Source of the DNA: Clostridia bacterium
GTDB lineage: Bacteria; Bacillota; Clostridia; Oscillospirales; CAG-272
Assembly: GCA_017472285.1 (NCBI GenBank)
Contig: JAFUQQ010000034.1
Location: forward strand, 1-64,000
Length of the DNA stretch: 64,000 bases
Direction of reading: 5' to 3'
Shown here: positions 26,652 to 34,932 of the stretch, piece after piece
How the letters are laid out: each line of letters opens with the position of its first letter
Position numbering within the stretch: position 1 is the stretch's first letter
Translations under genes and position numbers: made by a program
The notes under the pieces: generated by a model
Databases searched by the model: none
The model's input: the letters and a program-made list of their open reading frames with translations, nothing else
Told to the model about the DNA's origin: nothing

Positions 26652-28097
26652 ATGACAAACATCAAATATTTTCAGATCGAAAACGGCATTCTTCAAAAAT
26701 ATTTCGGCAAGCATGACATAGTCACCGTTCCCGAAGGGGTGACAAGAATCGGCGGTTCCGCCTTCCTCGGTGCAACGCTTCATGATATCAAACTGCCATC
26801 AACCCTGACAAGTATCGGTTGGAACGCGTTTGAAGCCTGCGCGAATTTACAAAATATCACCATTCCCGATAGCGTAACAAGCATTGAAGAACGTGCCTTT
26901 CTTCAATGCAAACATTTACAAAACGTCCGTCTTCCCAAAAATATCAAAGAGCTTGGCACAGAAGCCTTCCGTTTTTGCGAATCGCTCATACAGATCACAC
27001 TTCCCGAAGGACTTGAAAAGATCGGTGCGGGCGCATTTGGCGACTGTCTGAATTTAGAAACGCTGATTTTACCCGAAAGCTTGACAAGCATCGGAAACAT
27101 TGCTTTCAAAGGCTGCAAAAAACTCCGTGCCTTGCATTTTCCCGATGCCCTAATCCATATCGGAAATTATGCGTTCAGCGAGTGTACAGGCTTGCAAGCA
27201 TTGACATTCGGCAAATGTATCTCCGCCATCGGTATGGGCGTTTTTTACGGATGTACAAGCTTGCAAAACATCGTGCTCCCCGATAATATCCAAAAGATCG
27301 CAAGCGGAGCATTTCCCGCGAAAATGCCGCTCCGCAAATTCGTTCTTGTCCCGAATCTTACGGATGCGGAACAGGCAAAATTATTTTTCAATATGTTCGG
27401 AACAGATAATCTGACGTACCCCTTCTTGCTCGGAAATTTGGACACCAATGAAACCGTCAAAGAACTGCTGACCGCGCGTATCACAAACAAAAAATTCCGT
27501 ACCGAATTTATTTCTGATATGATTAAGAGAGCAGAGCCGGCTGTCATCGCGGGTATGCTCACACTCCTCAAAAAAATTCCCCTCAAAGAGCTTGACGGTT
27601 ACATCGAATCCTCCGAAAACAGCGCGGAAATCCGTACGCTGTTGTTGCAATACAAAAACAATCTGTATCCGACGGAAATCCTTGATAAAATGGATGAAAT
27701 ACAATTTGAAAAAGATTTTGGCTTGCGCGAAAAAACACTTGCGGATTACAAAGAAAGCTTTTCCATCAAAAAAGAAAACGATACCTATGTCATCACGAAT
27801 TATAAAGGAACGGAAGAATCTGCGGAACTTCCCGCGAAAATACGGAATCTTCCCGTTCGTTACACATTGAAAAACGATAAGCTCCGTGCAGTTTCTTTTG
27901 AATACGGAACGGAAGAAATCTGCGCACGCGCTTTGTATCATTGCCGAAATTTAAAGGATGTCACAATCCCCGAAAGCGTGACACGAATCGCCGAAGATGC
28001 CTTGCCCCGTTCCTATCGGCTGACCATCCATGCACCCGAAGGCAGCTATGCGGAAACTTATGCAAAAGTAAACCGTATTCCATTTAAAGCTATATAA
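26652..28097 (+). CDS. BspA-type leucine-rich-repeat protein without signal peptide
   Basis: 481 residues. Seen: seven or eight tandem repeats of about 23 residues with the pattern IxLPxxLxxIGxxAFxxCxxL (about 20-225), a helical middle part (about 230-360), then one or two more repeats near 430-460. Known: BspA/TpLRR repeats mediate binding, usually at the cell surface. No signal peptide or anchor is visible, so a cytosolic scaffold role is possible. It is followed at once by GH43 and is divergent from GH120. Confidence 0.85.
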   Translation: MTNIKYFQIENGILQKYFGKHDIVTVPEGVTRIGGSAFLGATLHDIKLPSTLTSIGWNAFEACANLQNITIPDSVTSIEERAFLQCKHLQNVRLPKNIKELGTEAFRFCESLIQITLPEGLEKIGAGAFGDCLNLETLILPESLTSIGNIAFKGCKKLRALHFPDALIHIGNYAFSECTGLQALTFGKCISAIGMGVFYGCTSLQNIVLPDNIQKIASGAFPAKMPLRKFVLVPNLTDAEQAKLFFNMFGTDNLTYPFLLGNLDTNETVKELLTARITNKKFRTEFISDMIKRAEPAVIAGMLTLLKKIPLKELDGYIESSENSAEIRTLLLQYKNNLYPTEILDKMDEIQFEKDFGLREKTLADYKESFSIKKENDTYVITNYKGTEESAELPAKIRNLPVRYTLKNDKLRAVSFEYGTEEICARALYHCRNLKDVTIPESVTRIAEDALPRSYRLTIHAPEGSYAETYAKVNRIPFKAI

Positions 28098-28120
28098 ATC
28101 AAAATATGAAAGGAGCCCCT

Positions 28121-29026
28121 ATGAAACTCACATTCAACGTACAAGGCAAAACCCAACCTGATCCCTTTATCTTCCGTGACGACGACGGTAAATTCTATAT
28201 CTACAATACAGGTGTAGACGGCATCCACGCATATTCTTCCGATTCGCTCACAGGTGAATGGAAATATGAAGGCATCATCCTCCAGATGCCCCGAGGCGAT
28301 GAATATTGGGCACCCAGCGTAATCAAACTTGACGGCAAATATTATATCTATTTTTCCTATCATATCCCCGGAATGTTTGAACATATGCACGTCGGTTGTT
28401 CGGATAAACCTCTCGGTCCTTTTGAAAATATCACGCGCCTCTATAAACGCTTCACGATCGATTCCCATGTTGTCAAAACCGATGCGGGACTTTTCCTCTG
28501 GTATGCGGAAAACAATGAAAAATGCAACCGTATCGGCACGCGCGTTTTCGTAGACAAACTCCTCGATCCTTTTACACCTGCCAATATCTGCAAGGAAGTC
28601 ATCGTTCCGACCTATGATGAAGAAATCACAGGTATCCGTGACGACGGTCCTTGGCACACCGTGGAAGGTCCTTTCTGGTTTACCGAAGGCGAATGGCAAT
28701 ACGTGATGTATAGCGGCGGCGCATTCACAGACGACACCTATCACGTCGGCTACGCTTGCGCCAAAACAAATGAACAAGACCTCACCAAAGTCGATTACAT
28801 AAAAATCACCGATAACGGCAAATTCAAACCCGTTATGTTCCGAAACAATGACGAAGAAGGTGTCGGCCACCACAGCGTAATCAAAGTTGACGGCGAATAT
28901 TACGCGATCTATCACGCACGCGATGGCAAAAAGAACGATGGTTCGGGTGAATACACCGAAGCACGTACCGCACGCATCTGCAAACTTCACGTGGCAGACG
29001 GTGTGATCACAGCCGAATACCTTTAA
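28121..29026 (+). CDS. Glycoside hydrolase family 43
   Basis: 301 residues; a single five-bladed beta-propeller with no secretion signal. Seen: the catalytic-base region QPDPFIFRDDDGKFYIY, the pKa-modulating Asp in IDSHVVKTDAG, and the acid Glu in HTVEGPFWF, plus GHHSVIKVDGEYY. Known: GH43 enzymes are beta-xylosidases or alpha-L-arabinofuranosidases. AAAGGAG supports the ATG at 28121. With the GH120 enzyme it suggests intracellular degradation of arabinoxylan oligomers. Confidence 0.9.
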   Translation: MKLTFNVQGKTQPDPFIFRDDDGKFYIYNTGVDGIHAYSSDSLTGEWKYEGIILQMPRGDEYWAPSVIKLDGKYYIYFSYHIPGMFEHMHVGCSDKPLGPFENITRLYKRFTIDSHVVKTDAGLFLWYAENNEKCNRIGTRVFVDKLLDPFTPANICKEVIVPTYDEEITGIRDDGPWHTVEGPFWFTEGEWQYVMYSGGAFTDDTYHVGYACAKTNEQDLTKVDYIKITDNGKFKPVMFRNNDEEGVGHHSVIKVDGEYYAIYHARDGKKNDGSGEYTEARTARICKLHVADGVITAEYL

Positions 29027-29112
29027 ACGACAATTGGGGAGATGCCGCCTCCCCTATGTGAAAAATTTTTTATAAAAGCAAAAGGACGAAGATTTTTTCT
29101 TCGTCCTTAACA

Positions 29113-29165
29113 TTTGGGTTCCAAGGGATAAGTCTCTTGGCGGGGTGCAGGGGCAGCGCCCCGCT
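29113..29165 (+). repeat. GGGTTCCAAGGGATAA repeat at a gene end, copy 1
   Basis: GGGTTCCAAGGGATAA, then CTCTTGGCGGGGTGCAGGGG and a GC-rich hairpin (GGGGC-AGC-GCCCC), lies between the converging GH43 and CPBP genes. A diverged copy lies on the minus strand at 44285-44333. Confidence 0.7.
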
Positions 29166-29175
29166 CGCCTCCCTT

Positions 29176-30282
29176 TTAAGTCATAAAGAGCGACATAACC
29201 GTCAACGCGCCGAGAAGAATCAGCGTGCAAATCATACCGGGATTTTTGAAGATCGCGCCAAAGGTTTCGGGCGCATTCATCTTCAGCTCGCTCTTTTGCG
29301 CACGATATTTGCGGAATCTTATAATCAGGAAAACGATACCCGTGATATTGATCGCACCGAGAATCAGAAGATAGATGCCGTAAAGCAGAAGTGTCGGACC
29401 GTATTCCGTAACGATCGGCATCAAAAGCGCCATGATTTCCTGTTCGGTTTCCAAAGATGTCAGTTTGGATTCGAGCGTTGCGAAATCTTCCAGAAAAGCC
29501 ATGATCTTCGACAAAAGCAAAGTCGGCAAAACACCGCCGATGCAATTGAAAATCGCATGAAGCAATGTCGTCAGCCAATAATTGCCTGTCTTATAATATA
29601 AGAAACCGAGCATCACACCCGCGCTGAACGTATAAATGAATTGGCTGAAATTCTGATGAAAAAGCGCGAAAAGTCCCGCTGAAACAAGGATGGAAACGAC
29701 TTCTCCGTAAGGACGCATACGGTCGATCAGGAATTTACGGAAAACCAATTCTTCCAAAATAGGCGCAAGAAGACCGACGGAAAGAAACATCATAAGCGGA
29801 TCGGTCATATTCAAAACTTCTGCCAATTGGTTGCCGACTTCATTACCCGTCAGCATTCCCCAATACGTCAGAAATACCGTACCGATGATATTACCGATAT
29901 AGCTGACGGCAAAACAGATGCAAAGAATCTGCATAAAACGTCCGACGGAGATCGGCTGACGATATTCCTCGGCTTTCGGAACGGTTTTGATCACGAAAAA
30001 GCCGATAGCAATCGCGATTGCTAAAGTCGCTTCATTGATAATCAGCAGATACCTATTGTATAGCTCTGTCAATACCGATGTCTTTGTCAGATAGTCGCAA
30101 ACCATGACAATAGCTGTAATCGAATACAAAAGCGCAAGCCAGACCAACATTGTTGTAAAAATGCTCCAACCGACACGGTTAAAACAAGCACCCATCTTCT
30201 TTTTTGCGGCTTCACGTTCCGCTTGTTTTTGCAAAATATCTCCTTCCGAAAAATTTTCATTCGGCAAAAGTTCTTCTGTCAT
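29176..30282 (-). CDS. CPBP-family intramembrane metalloprotease
   Basis: 368 residues with about eight membrane segments. Seen: the three CPBP (Abi/CaaX-protease-like) motifs EELVFRKFL (EExxxR), ALFHQNF (FxxxH) and LLHAIFN (HxxxN), which form the metal site. Known: such proteases serve in prenyl-protein processing, bacteriocin self-immunity or unknown roles. A strong AAAGGAGG site precedes the ATG. It is transcribed from its own promoter, divergent from the XRE regulator. Confidence 0.9.
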   Translation of the reverse strand: MTEELLPNENFSEGDILQKQAEREAAKKKMGACFNRVGWSIFTTMLVWLALLYSITAIVMVCDYLTKTSVLTELYNRYLLIINEATLAIAIAIGFFVIKTVPKAEEYRQPISVGRFMQILCICFAVSYIGNIIGTVFLTYWGMLTGNEVGNQLAEVLNMTDPLMMFLSVGLLAPILEELVFRKFLIDRMRPYGEVVSILVSAGLFALFHQNFSQFIYTFSAGVMLGFLYYKTGNYWLTTLLHAIFNCIGGVLPTLLLSKIMAFLEDFATLESKLTSLETEQEIMALLMPIVTEYGPTLLLYGIYLLILGAINITGIVFLIIRFRKYRAQKSELKMNAPETFGAIFKNPGMICTLILLGALTVMSLFMT

Positions 30283-30322
30283 AAATAAAATCCTCCTTTA
30301 AAGTTTTATGACTTTTGTTGAC

Positions 30323-30351
30323 AGTATAACATATATTTTCCGTCTCTGCAA
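30323..30351 (-). promoter_or_regulatory. Promoter of the CPBP protease gene
   Basis: On the minus strand TTGCAG (30346-30351), a 17-nt spacer and TATACT (30323-30328), about 40 nt before the ATG. Confidence 0.7.
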
Positions 30352-30367
30352 TATTTTTCTCATTTTT

Positions 30368-30382
30368 TGAGAATCATTCTCA
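30368..30382. promoter_or_regulatory. Perfect 7-1-7 palindrome resembling a Fur/PerR box
   Basis: TGAGAATCATTCTCA is a perfect palindrome with one central base. It differs at two symmetrical positions from the 7-1-7 Fur-family core TGATAATNATTATCA. It sits between the divergent CPBP and XRE genes, upstream of both predicted promoters. Confidence 0.5.
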
Positions 30383-30417
30383 TCAAAAAAACGATATCTT
30401 TTTTTGTGTTTTTATGT

Positions 30418-30423
30418 TATAAT
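30418..30423 (+). promoter_or_regulatory. -10 element of the XRE regulator gene
   Basis: TATAAT lies 32 nt before the ATG at 30455. The matching -35 (TATCTT at 30395-30400) is poor, so activator help is possible. Confidence 0.5.
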
Positions 30424-30454
30424 AAAATCAATGCTTACCCTCGGAGGATATCTT

Positions 30455-31648
30455 ATGAAACTGAAAATTGCCGATAATATACGAAAATACAGAAAAGAAG
30501 CGGGACTTACGCAAGAAAATCTCGCGGAACGCTTCGGCGTATCCTTTCAAGCAGTCAGCCGATGGGAAAACGGCACGACTTATCCCGATATTGAATTATT
30601 ACCCGCAATCGCGGAATTTTTCGGTGTCGGCATCGATGAACTCATGGGCGCAACCAAAGAAGAACGGAAAAAAGCAAGCGATCATTATTATTTGCGTTTG
30701 AATCGTACCGTTGACCCGAAAGAACGCCTTGCCCTTTTACATGAAATTCACAGAGAATATCCGAAAGATGCCACGATTATCTGGAATCTTTGCAGCGTGA
30801 CGGAAGACCTTGAGGAAAAGCGTAAGCTGACCGACCTTTTGATCGAGGTTTGTGAAGATGATAACCGTATCTACGTCCCGCAGGCGATCGGTTGGCTTAT
30901 CAATGCGGAACAGGAAGACCGTGTGGAAGCACTTCTGAAAAAACATACCGTTGAACTTGAACTTTGTCGGGAAATGCGTCTGGAAGAACGCTACCGTTAC
31001 CGCAAAGAATGGGAAAAATATGAACTGAATAAACAAAATAATCTCCGCAAAGCACTTCTTGATCTCGTTTTCCCCCGTCTTGTCAAAGATTATCCCGAAA
31101 AGATCGATGCCGAAAACAGCCTTTTTGCTTCACAGATGCGAATCTCCGTCATCGATCTTCTGACAGGCAAAACAAATATGAATCACGTTTCGGGCGACGG
31201 AATTCCTGATCTTTGGTATCCTGTTCGATTGCAAGCGGGTTTTCGTCTTTCCGCACAGCTTGCCGCCCTTGGTGAAAGCGAAAAAGCACTTGACGTACTT
31301 GAAGATATCACCGCGCTTTACGAAGCCTTCTGGAATCTGCCCGATCAGACGATCCTGACTTATCGCACACCCGTTTTGGATAAAATAGAAGCGCGCTTAC
31401 ATAAATGCCGTATGCCAAGTCCCATCGCTTCTCCCAATTACAATAACGCGCAATTCAACGCGAGAACGCTTCATAGCATCACCGACGGTGTTGATTTTCA
31501 TCACCCCTTCTGGTCTGTCTGGGATTATTCTCCGCTCGTTCTCCGCTTAGGTTGGGAATGGTTTGATTCCATCCGTTTTCATCCGCGCTATCTTGCTTGC
31601 ATCGCCCGAATGAAATATTTTGAAACGGAAGATATTTTTCCACAATGA
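30455..31648 (+). CDS. XRE-family regulator with a TPR-like C-terminal domain
   Basis: 397 residues. Seen: an N-terminal helix-turn-helix (about 5-60) with IRKYRKEAGLTQENLAERFGVSFQAVSRWENGTTYPDIELLPAIAEFF split across the Cro/CI fold, then about 330 residues of mostly helical sequence resembling tetratricopeptide-type sensor domains. GGAGGATATCTT precedes the ATG at 30455. Known: XRE-TPR regulators often respond to peptides or stress. The neighbouring CPBP gene is divergent and may be a target. Confidence 0.85.
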   Translation: MKLKIADNIRKYRKEAGLTQENLAERFGVSFQAVSRWENGTTYPDIELLPAIAEFFGVGIDELMGATKEERKKASDHYYLRLNRTVDPKERLALLHEIHREYPKDATIIWNLCSVTEDLEEKRKLTDLLIEVCEDDNRIYVPQAIGWLINAEQEDRVEALLKKHTVELELCREMRLEERYRYRKEWEKYELNKQNNLRKALLDLVFPRLVKDYPEKIDAENSLFASQMRISVIDLLTGKTNMNHVSGDGIPDLWYPVRLQAGFRLSAQLAALGESEKALDVLEDITALYEAFWNLPDQTILTYRTPVLDKIEARLHKCRMPSPIASPNYNNAQFNARTLHSITDGVDFHHPFWSVWDYSPLVLRLGWEWFDSIRFHPRYLACIARMKYFETEDIFPQ

Positions 31649-31703
31649 TGTTGGGGACTTGCGCCAAACAATGTCGTCAACTTAAGACAAAAAGGAGAAA
31701 CAC

Positions 31704-32162
31704 ATGAATAAAAACATCGAAAAAACGATCTGTTTGCAAACCCCAAGCGGAGATGTTCTGACCTCAATTCTGATTCAATTTCAAGAAAATGAAATATCTT
31801 CTCATGTAGTTTTACAATTAAATTATCAAGAGCATACTTATATTTCCCAAGGTACTGATTATCTTTGGATGGATGCTTTTGCCGCGCTGGAAGAACAATT
31901 GCCTAACAACGTCAAGTTAAAGTGCTGTCTAACCTGTCGGCACGGAAATTTGTGTCCTGTCGGAACACCGCCCGATACAATTTATTGCATGGAAGATGTG
32001 CTGATCTCTGAAAAATATGATGTCTTGACCTATCTTGTCGATCGGGAAGAAGATGATACACGGAAACGCTCAAGCACGTATTTTTGTCCTAAATATCAAA
32101 AACAATGCAAGGATTTTTATACATATAACGATTATTTATATCATTTAAAAAAGGAACTGTGA
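31704..32162 (+). CDS. Hypothetical protein with a Cys-rich centre
   Basis: 152 residues, not recognised. Seen: no signal peptide or membrane segment; a central LKCCLTCRHGNLCPVGTPP with four Cys followed by more Cys at YCMED, YFCPKY and QCKDF, suggesting metal or disulfide chemistry. A clean AAGGAG site precedes the ATG. It starts a run of three co-directional genes with two acetyltransferases 9 nt downstream. Confidence 0.75.
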   Translation: MNKNIEKTICLQTPSGDVLTSILIQFQENEISSHVVLQLNYQEHTYISQGTDYLWMDAFAALEEQLPNNVKLKCCLTCRHGNLCPVGTPPDTIYCMEDVLISEKYDVLTYLVDREEDDTRKRSSTYFCPKYQKQCKDFYTYNDYLYHLKKEL

Positions 32163-32171
32163 GGCTTTATC

Positions 32172-32936
32172 ATGAAACCAAACGAAATTCTTTACAACAT
32201 ACGAAAAAATGAATCTGCATTTGATCTTCTTTTTTCCGAAGAATACCGTTTTTCCGAGCATTTATATAAACAAAGTGATATCGCACTTCCCGATATGTAT
32301 CATCATAATGCATTTATTACTGACGGCATACCGACAGAAGAAGAACTCGCCGCCGCAGAAAACTTTCAAAAAGAAAACGGACACACATTTTTTTTGATAA
32401 AAAGTCAAGAACCTCTCCCTCCTGCCACTATAAAACAATTTGGTTTAGAGGAAGATATAACCGATACGATGTTACTGCAAGAAGGCTATTTGGAGAAGTG
32501 GAAATACAATCCCTCGGTAACGGTCAAAGATATGAAAGATTCGGATATAGCAGACGATATTTTAAAAACAGAACTGAAAAATTACGGCACGGCATACGGC
32601 GAAGATTTCGTAAAAAGAAAAATGCACCGTTATCTTGAAGCATCAAAAAAGCATCCCGGATTTCATTATTTCGGTGCTTATATAAACGGAATCATCACAG
32701 GTGCTTGTTATGCCTTTTGTATGGCAAACTGTGTTTGCATCGACGGACTTGTTGTGAATGAAGAATTTCGCAAGCAATACGTTGCGACAACGCTTCTATC
32801 ACATATTGTGAAAAACTTTGGAAAAAATGTTTTTTTACACGCAGATGCCAATGACACGCCAAAGGAAATGTATGCCCGAATGGGATTTACAATCATCGAC
32901 AAAGTTTATGAATATAATTATGAGGAGGAACCTTGA
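32172..32936 (+). CDS. GNAT-family N-acetyltransferase
   Basis: 254 residues. The N-terminal half is not recognised. The C-terminal half (about 130-250) carries a GNAT core: FGAYINGIITGACYAF, VCIDGLVVNEEFRKQYVATTLL at the acetyl-CoA pyrophosphate site (a weak form of RxxGxA), and MYARMGFTIIDKVYEY at the end. The substrate is unknown. The stop overlaps the next GNAT start by one base (TGATG), indicating coupled translation. Confidence 0.85.
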   Translation: MKPNEILYNIRKNESAFDLLFSEEYRFSEHLYKQSDIALPDMYHHNAFITDGIPTEEELAAAENFQKENGHTFFLIKSQEPLPPATIKQFGLEEDITDTMLLQEGYLEKWKYNPSVTVKDMKDSDIADDILKTELKNYGTAYGEDFVKRKMHRYLEASKKHPGFHYFGAYINGIITGACYAFCMANCVCIDGLVVNEEFRKQYVATTLLSHIVKNFGKNVFLHADANDTPKEMYARMGFTIIDKVYEYNYEEEP

Positions 32937-33550
32937 TGGAATATCAGATCATCCCTTTACCAAAAGAAGAATGGCAAGGCACACACGTACCGATTCGTTA
33001 TACCACAGAAGAATATTATGATCTGGAAACAACCGTCGGCAATGATTTTTTTCAGGTGCAGATGGTGAAAAAGAAATTTGAAAAGCCTGTAACGCATACG
33101 CCTGAAGAATACGATTTTCCCGACAGTTTATATCAAGCCCATTGGGAAAAAGCCGAAGCTTTTGGTATCGTTTCCGAAGAAAACGGCAAAAAAGAACTTT
33201 TGGCTTGTATTGAGATTTGTCCGGAAGAATGGAGTAATCGACTCATTGTAACGGAACTTTGGGTAGCCGATCGTCTGCACAGACAAGGTATCGGAACAAA
33301 ACTTATGAATTTTACAAAAGAAAAAGCACGACAGCAAGGCAGACGGGCGATCATTCTGGAAACACAATCCTGTAACGTGCGTGCGATCGCATTCTATCGT
33401 AGTCAAGGTTTTGAACTCATCGGATTTGATTCCTGCTGTTACACCAATATTGACGTAGAAAGACATGAAATCCGCTTTGATTTTGGATATTTCTTGCATA
33501 AAAACAGCGGAAGATGGGAAGAAGCAAAGAACCATCTGCCGCTCGAATAA
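32936..33550 (+). CDS. GNAT-family N-acetyltransferase, streptothricin-acetyltransferase-like
   Basis: 204 residues. Seen: the acetyl-CoA site RLHRQGIGTKLMNFTKEKA, the catalytic-core strand AIILETQSCNVRAIAFY and RSQGFELIGFD, and an N-terminal half resembling SatA-type acetyltransferases. Antibiotic resistance is possible but not shown by sequence alone. ATG 32936 with GAGGAGGAACCTTG upstream is chosen over a TTG one codon earlier. A strong terminator follows. Confidence 0.85.
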   Translation: MEYQIIPLPKEEWQGTHVPIRYTTEEYYDLETTVGNDFFQVQMVKKKFEKPVTHTPEEYDFPDSLYQAHWEKAEAFGIVSEENGKKELLACIEICPEEWSNRLIVTELWVADRLHRQGIGTKLMNFTKEKARQQGRRAIILETQSCNVRAIAFYRSQGFELIGFDSCCYTNIDVERHEIRFDFGYFLHKNSGRWEEAKNHLPLE

Positions 33551-33579
33551 ATCAAAGGCGTTTCTATCCCGCAAAAGCA

Positions 33580-33617
33580 ACCCTCGACAGATATAAATTC
33601 TGTCGAGGGTGTTTTTT
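33580..33617 (+). terminator. Terminator after the GNAT genes
   Basis: A perfect 12-bp stem ACCCTCGACAGA/TCTGTCGAGGGT with a 7-nt loop, then GTTTTTTATA. It converges on the end of the YwaF-type gene. Confidence 0.92.
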
Positions 33618-34422
33618 ATATACTGATTTTTTCAACTTTTTTGTTTTTGAAATAAAACGGCAAATAAGGCAATGCATGGAAAATCAGATAAAGACCATAA
33701 ACAATCACAACCGTCAGCCCGTCAGGCAGAGCATTCCCGATCGGCGCAACGAAAAACGATTCCAATTTAAAGAACATATAATCGGAATCCACTTTTGAGA
33801 AATTCACGATATTTGCAGGAATCGACATAACAAGCGCAGGCACAGCCGGCAAAAGCAAATGCCAGGCGCGCATTGCTTTTTTATAGGAATGATAACCCGA
33901 TTTCAGCATCACGATCGCACAGAAAAGGAGCGCGCCGTGATAGAAAAAGGTATGGAAACCCGCGAATGAAATACAGGAATAATTGCTGAGGATATTGGCG
34001 GGATAAGCAAAATTGATCGCGCCGCCGAGCAGACCGAACGTGCAAACATAGCCGCAACCCATATAGCGAACGATGCCCTTTCCCCATATCGCAAGCGGCA
34101 TTGCATACATAAAAATACTGCAAGGATAAAGCGGAAGCATACCGCCCCATTCAAAATTGACGGAAGCACCCGAATATGTTTCCCAAAATATCTTTACGAT
34201 CTCTAAAACCGTCATCGTCGCCCAAATGATCGCAAACGTAATTCTGATCGTCTTTTCACTTTTCTTCGCGAGAAGCAAACCAAAAACAATCACAGCGGTA
34301 AGCAATATCCCCGCAAAAATAAAATGCAGAGGCGTGAACATCGTCCCCGCCATTTCGTTTGCAGGCGGTAAAAAATCCTTATGCGTAAAGAAATTTTTCA
34401 AAAGGTCAGATAAACTATGCAT
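33616..34422 (-). CDS. YwaF-type (TIGR02206-like) integral membrane protein
   Basis: 268 residues with about seven membrane segments. Seen: FTPLHFIFAG, WATMTVLEIVKIFWE, MLPLYPCSIFMYAMP and a C-terminal VIVYGLYLIFHALPYLPF, the pattern of the YwaF family of unknown function. AAGGAG supports ATG 34422. It stands alone, with no cotranscribed partner visible. Confidence 0.8.
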   Translation of the reverse strand: MHSLSDLLKNFFTHKDFLPPANEMAGTMFTPLHFIFAGILLTAVIVFGLLLAKKSEKTIRITFAIIWATMTVLEIVKIFWETYSGASVNFEWGGMLPLYPCSIFMYAMPLAIWGKGIVRYMGCGYVCTFGLLGGAINFAYPANILSNYSCISFAGFHTFFYHGALLFCAIVMLKSGYHSYKKAMRAWHLLLPAVPALVMSIPANIVNFSKVDSDYMFFKLESFFVAPIGNALPDGLTVVIVYGLYLIFHALPYLPFYFKNKKVEKISI

Positions 34423-34526
34423 AATTCCTTCTCCTTCAAATATCGTTAATTTTTTAAACAATTATATCTTATATCAAACGATATTGCAATATAAGAAGAC
34501 AGAAATTAAAGAATTATTAAGAAAAC

Positions 34527-34802
34527 TTATATATCCATATCCGCAATCAATGCCCTTGTCTCTGTCAGATCAAAACCGAAACGTGTCTGATACATCTCAA
34601 GAAAAGCAAGCACGTTTTCCCTGAAACTCAATGCAGACGAATACGTTTCCATCAAGTTGTCATACATCGCAGGATCAGCAGGTTCTCCATCAGCCCAAAT
34701 GCATGTGTCCATCGCACCGAGAAGCGCACCCAAAGCATCTTCTTTGCAAATCCAATAGCATCGATCCAAAACATCAAAAACAGCCTGATAATACTTTTTC
34801 AT
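34527..34802 (-). CDS. Small acidic hypothetical protein
   Basis: 91 residues, mainly helical and acidic, with DRCYWICKEDALGALLGAMD and FLEMYQTRFGFDL. I do not recognise the family. The second ATG (34802) is chosen because AGGAGG lies 7 nt before it; the first ATG is only 1 nt from it. Confidence 0.7.
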   Translation of the reverse strand: MKKYYQAVFDVLDRCYWICKEDALGALLGAMDTCIWADGEPADPAMYDNLMETYSSALSFRENVLAFLEMYQTRFGFDLTETRALIADMDI

Positions 34803-34867
34803 ATCCATTCCTCCTGAAATCTCCGCTTACAACAAACAGTGCCACCCACATTTCGCTTTTTGGGGAT

Positions 34868-34932
34868 TTTTAAGGGTGATTTTTCCCGAAAAATCACTCT
34901 TGAAACGGGGCTTGGGGCAGTCGCCCCAACCA
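34868..34932 (-). terminator. Hairpin cluster after rqcH
   Basis: Two stems lie in the 130-nt gap after rqcH: GTGATTTTTC with GAAAAATCAC (34873-34900) and TTGGGGC with GCCCCAA (34912-34929). Either could end rqcH transcription on the minus strand; the T-run is weak. Confidence 0.45.
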
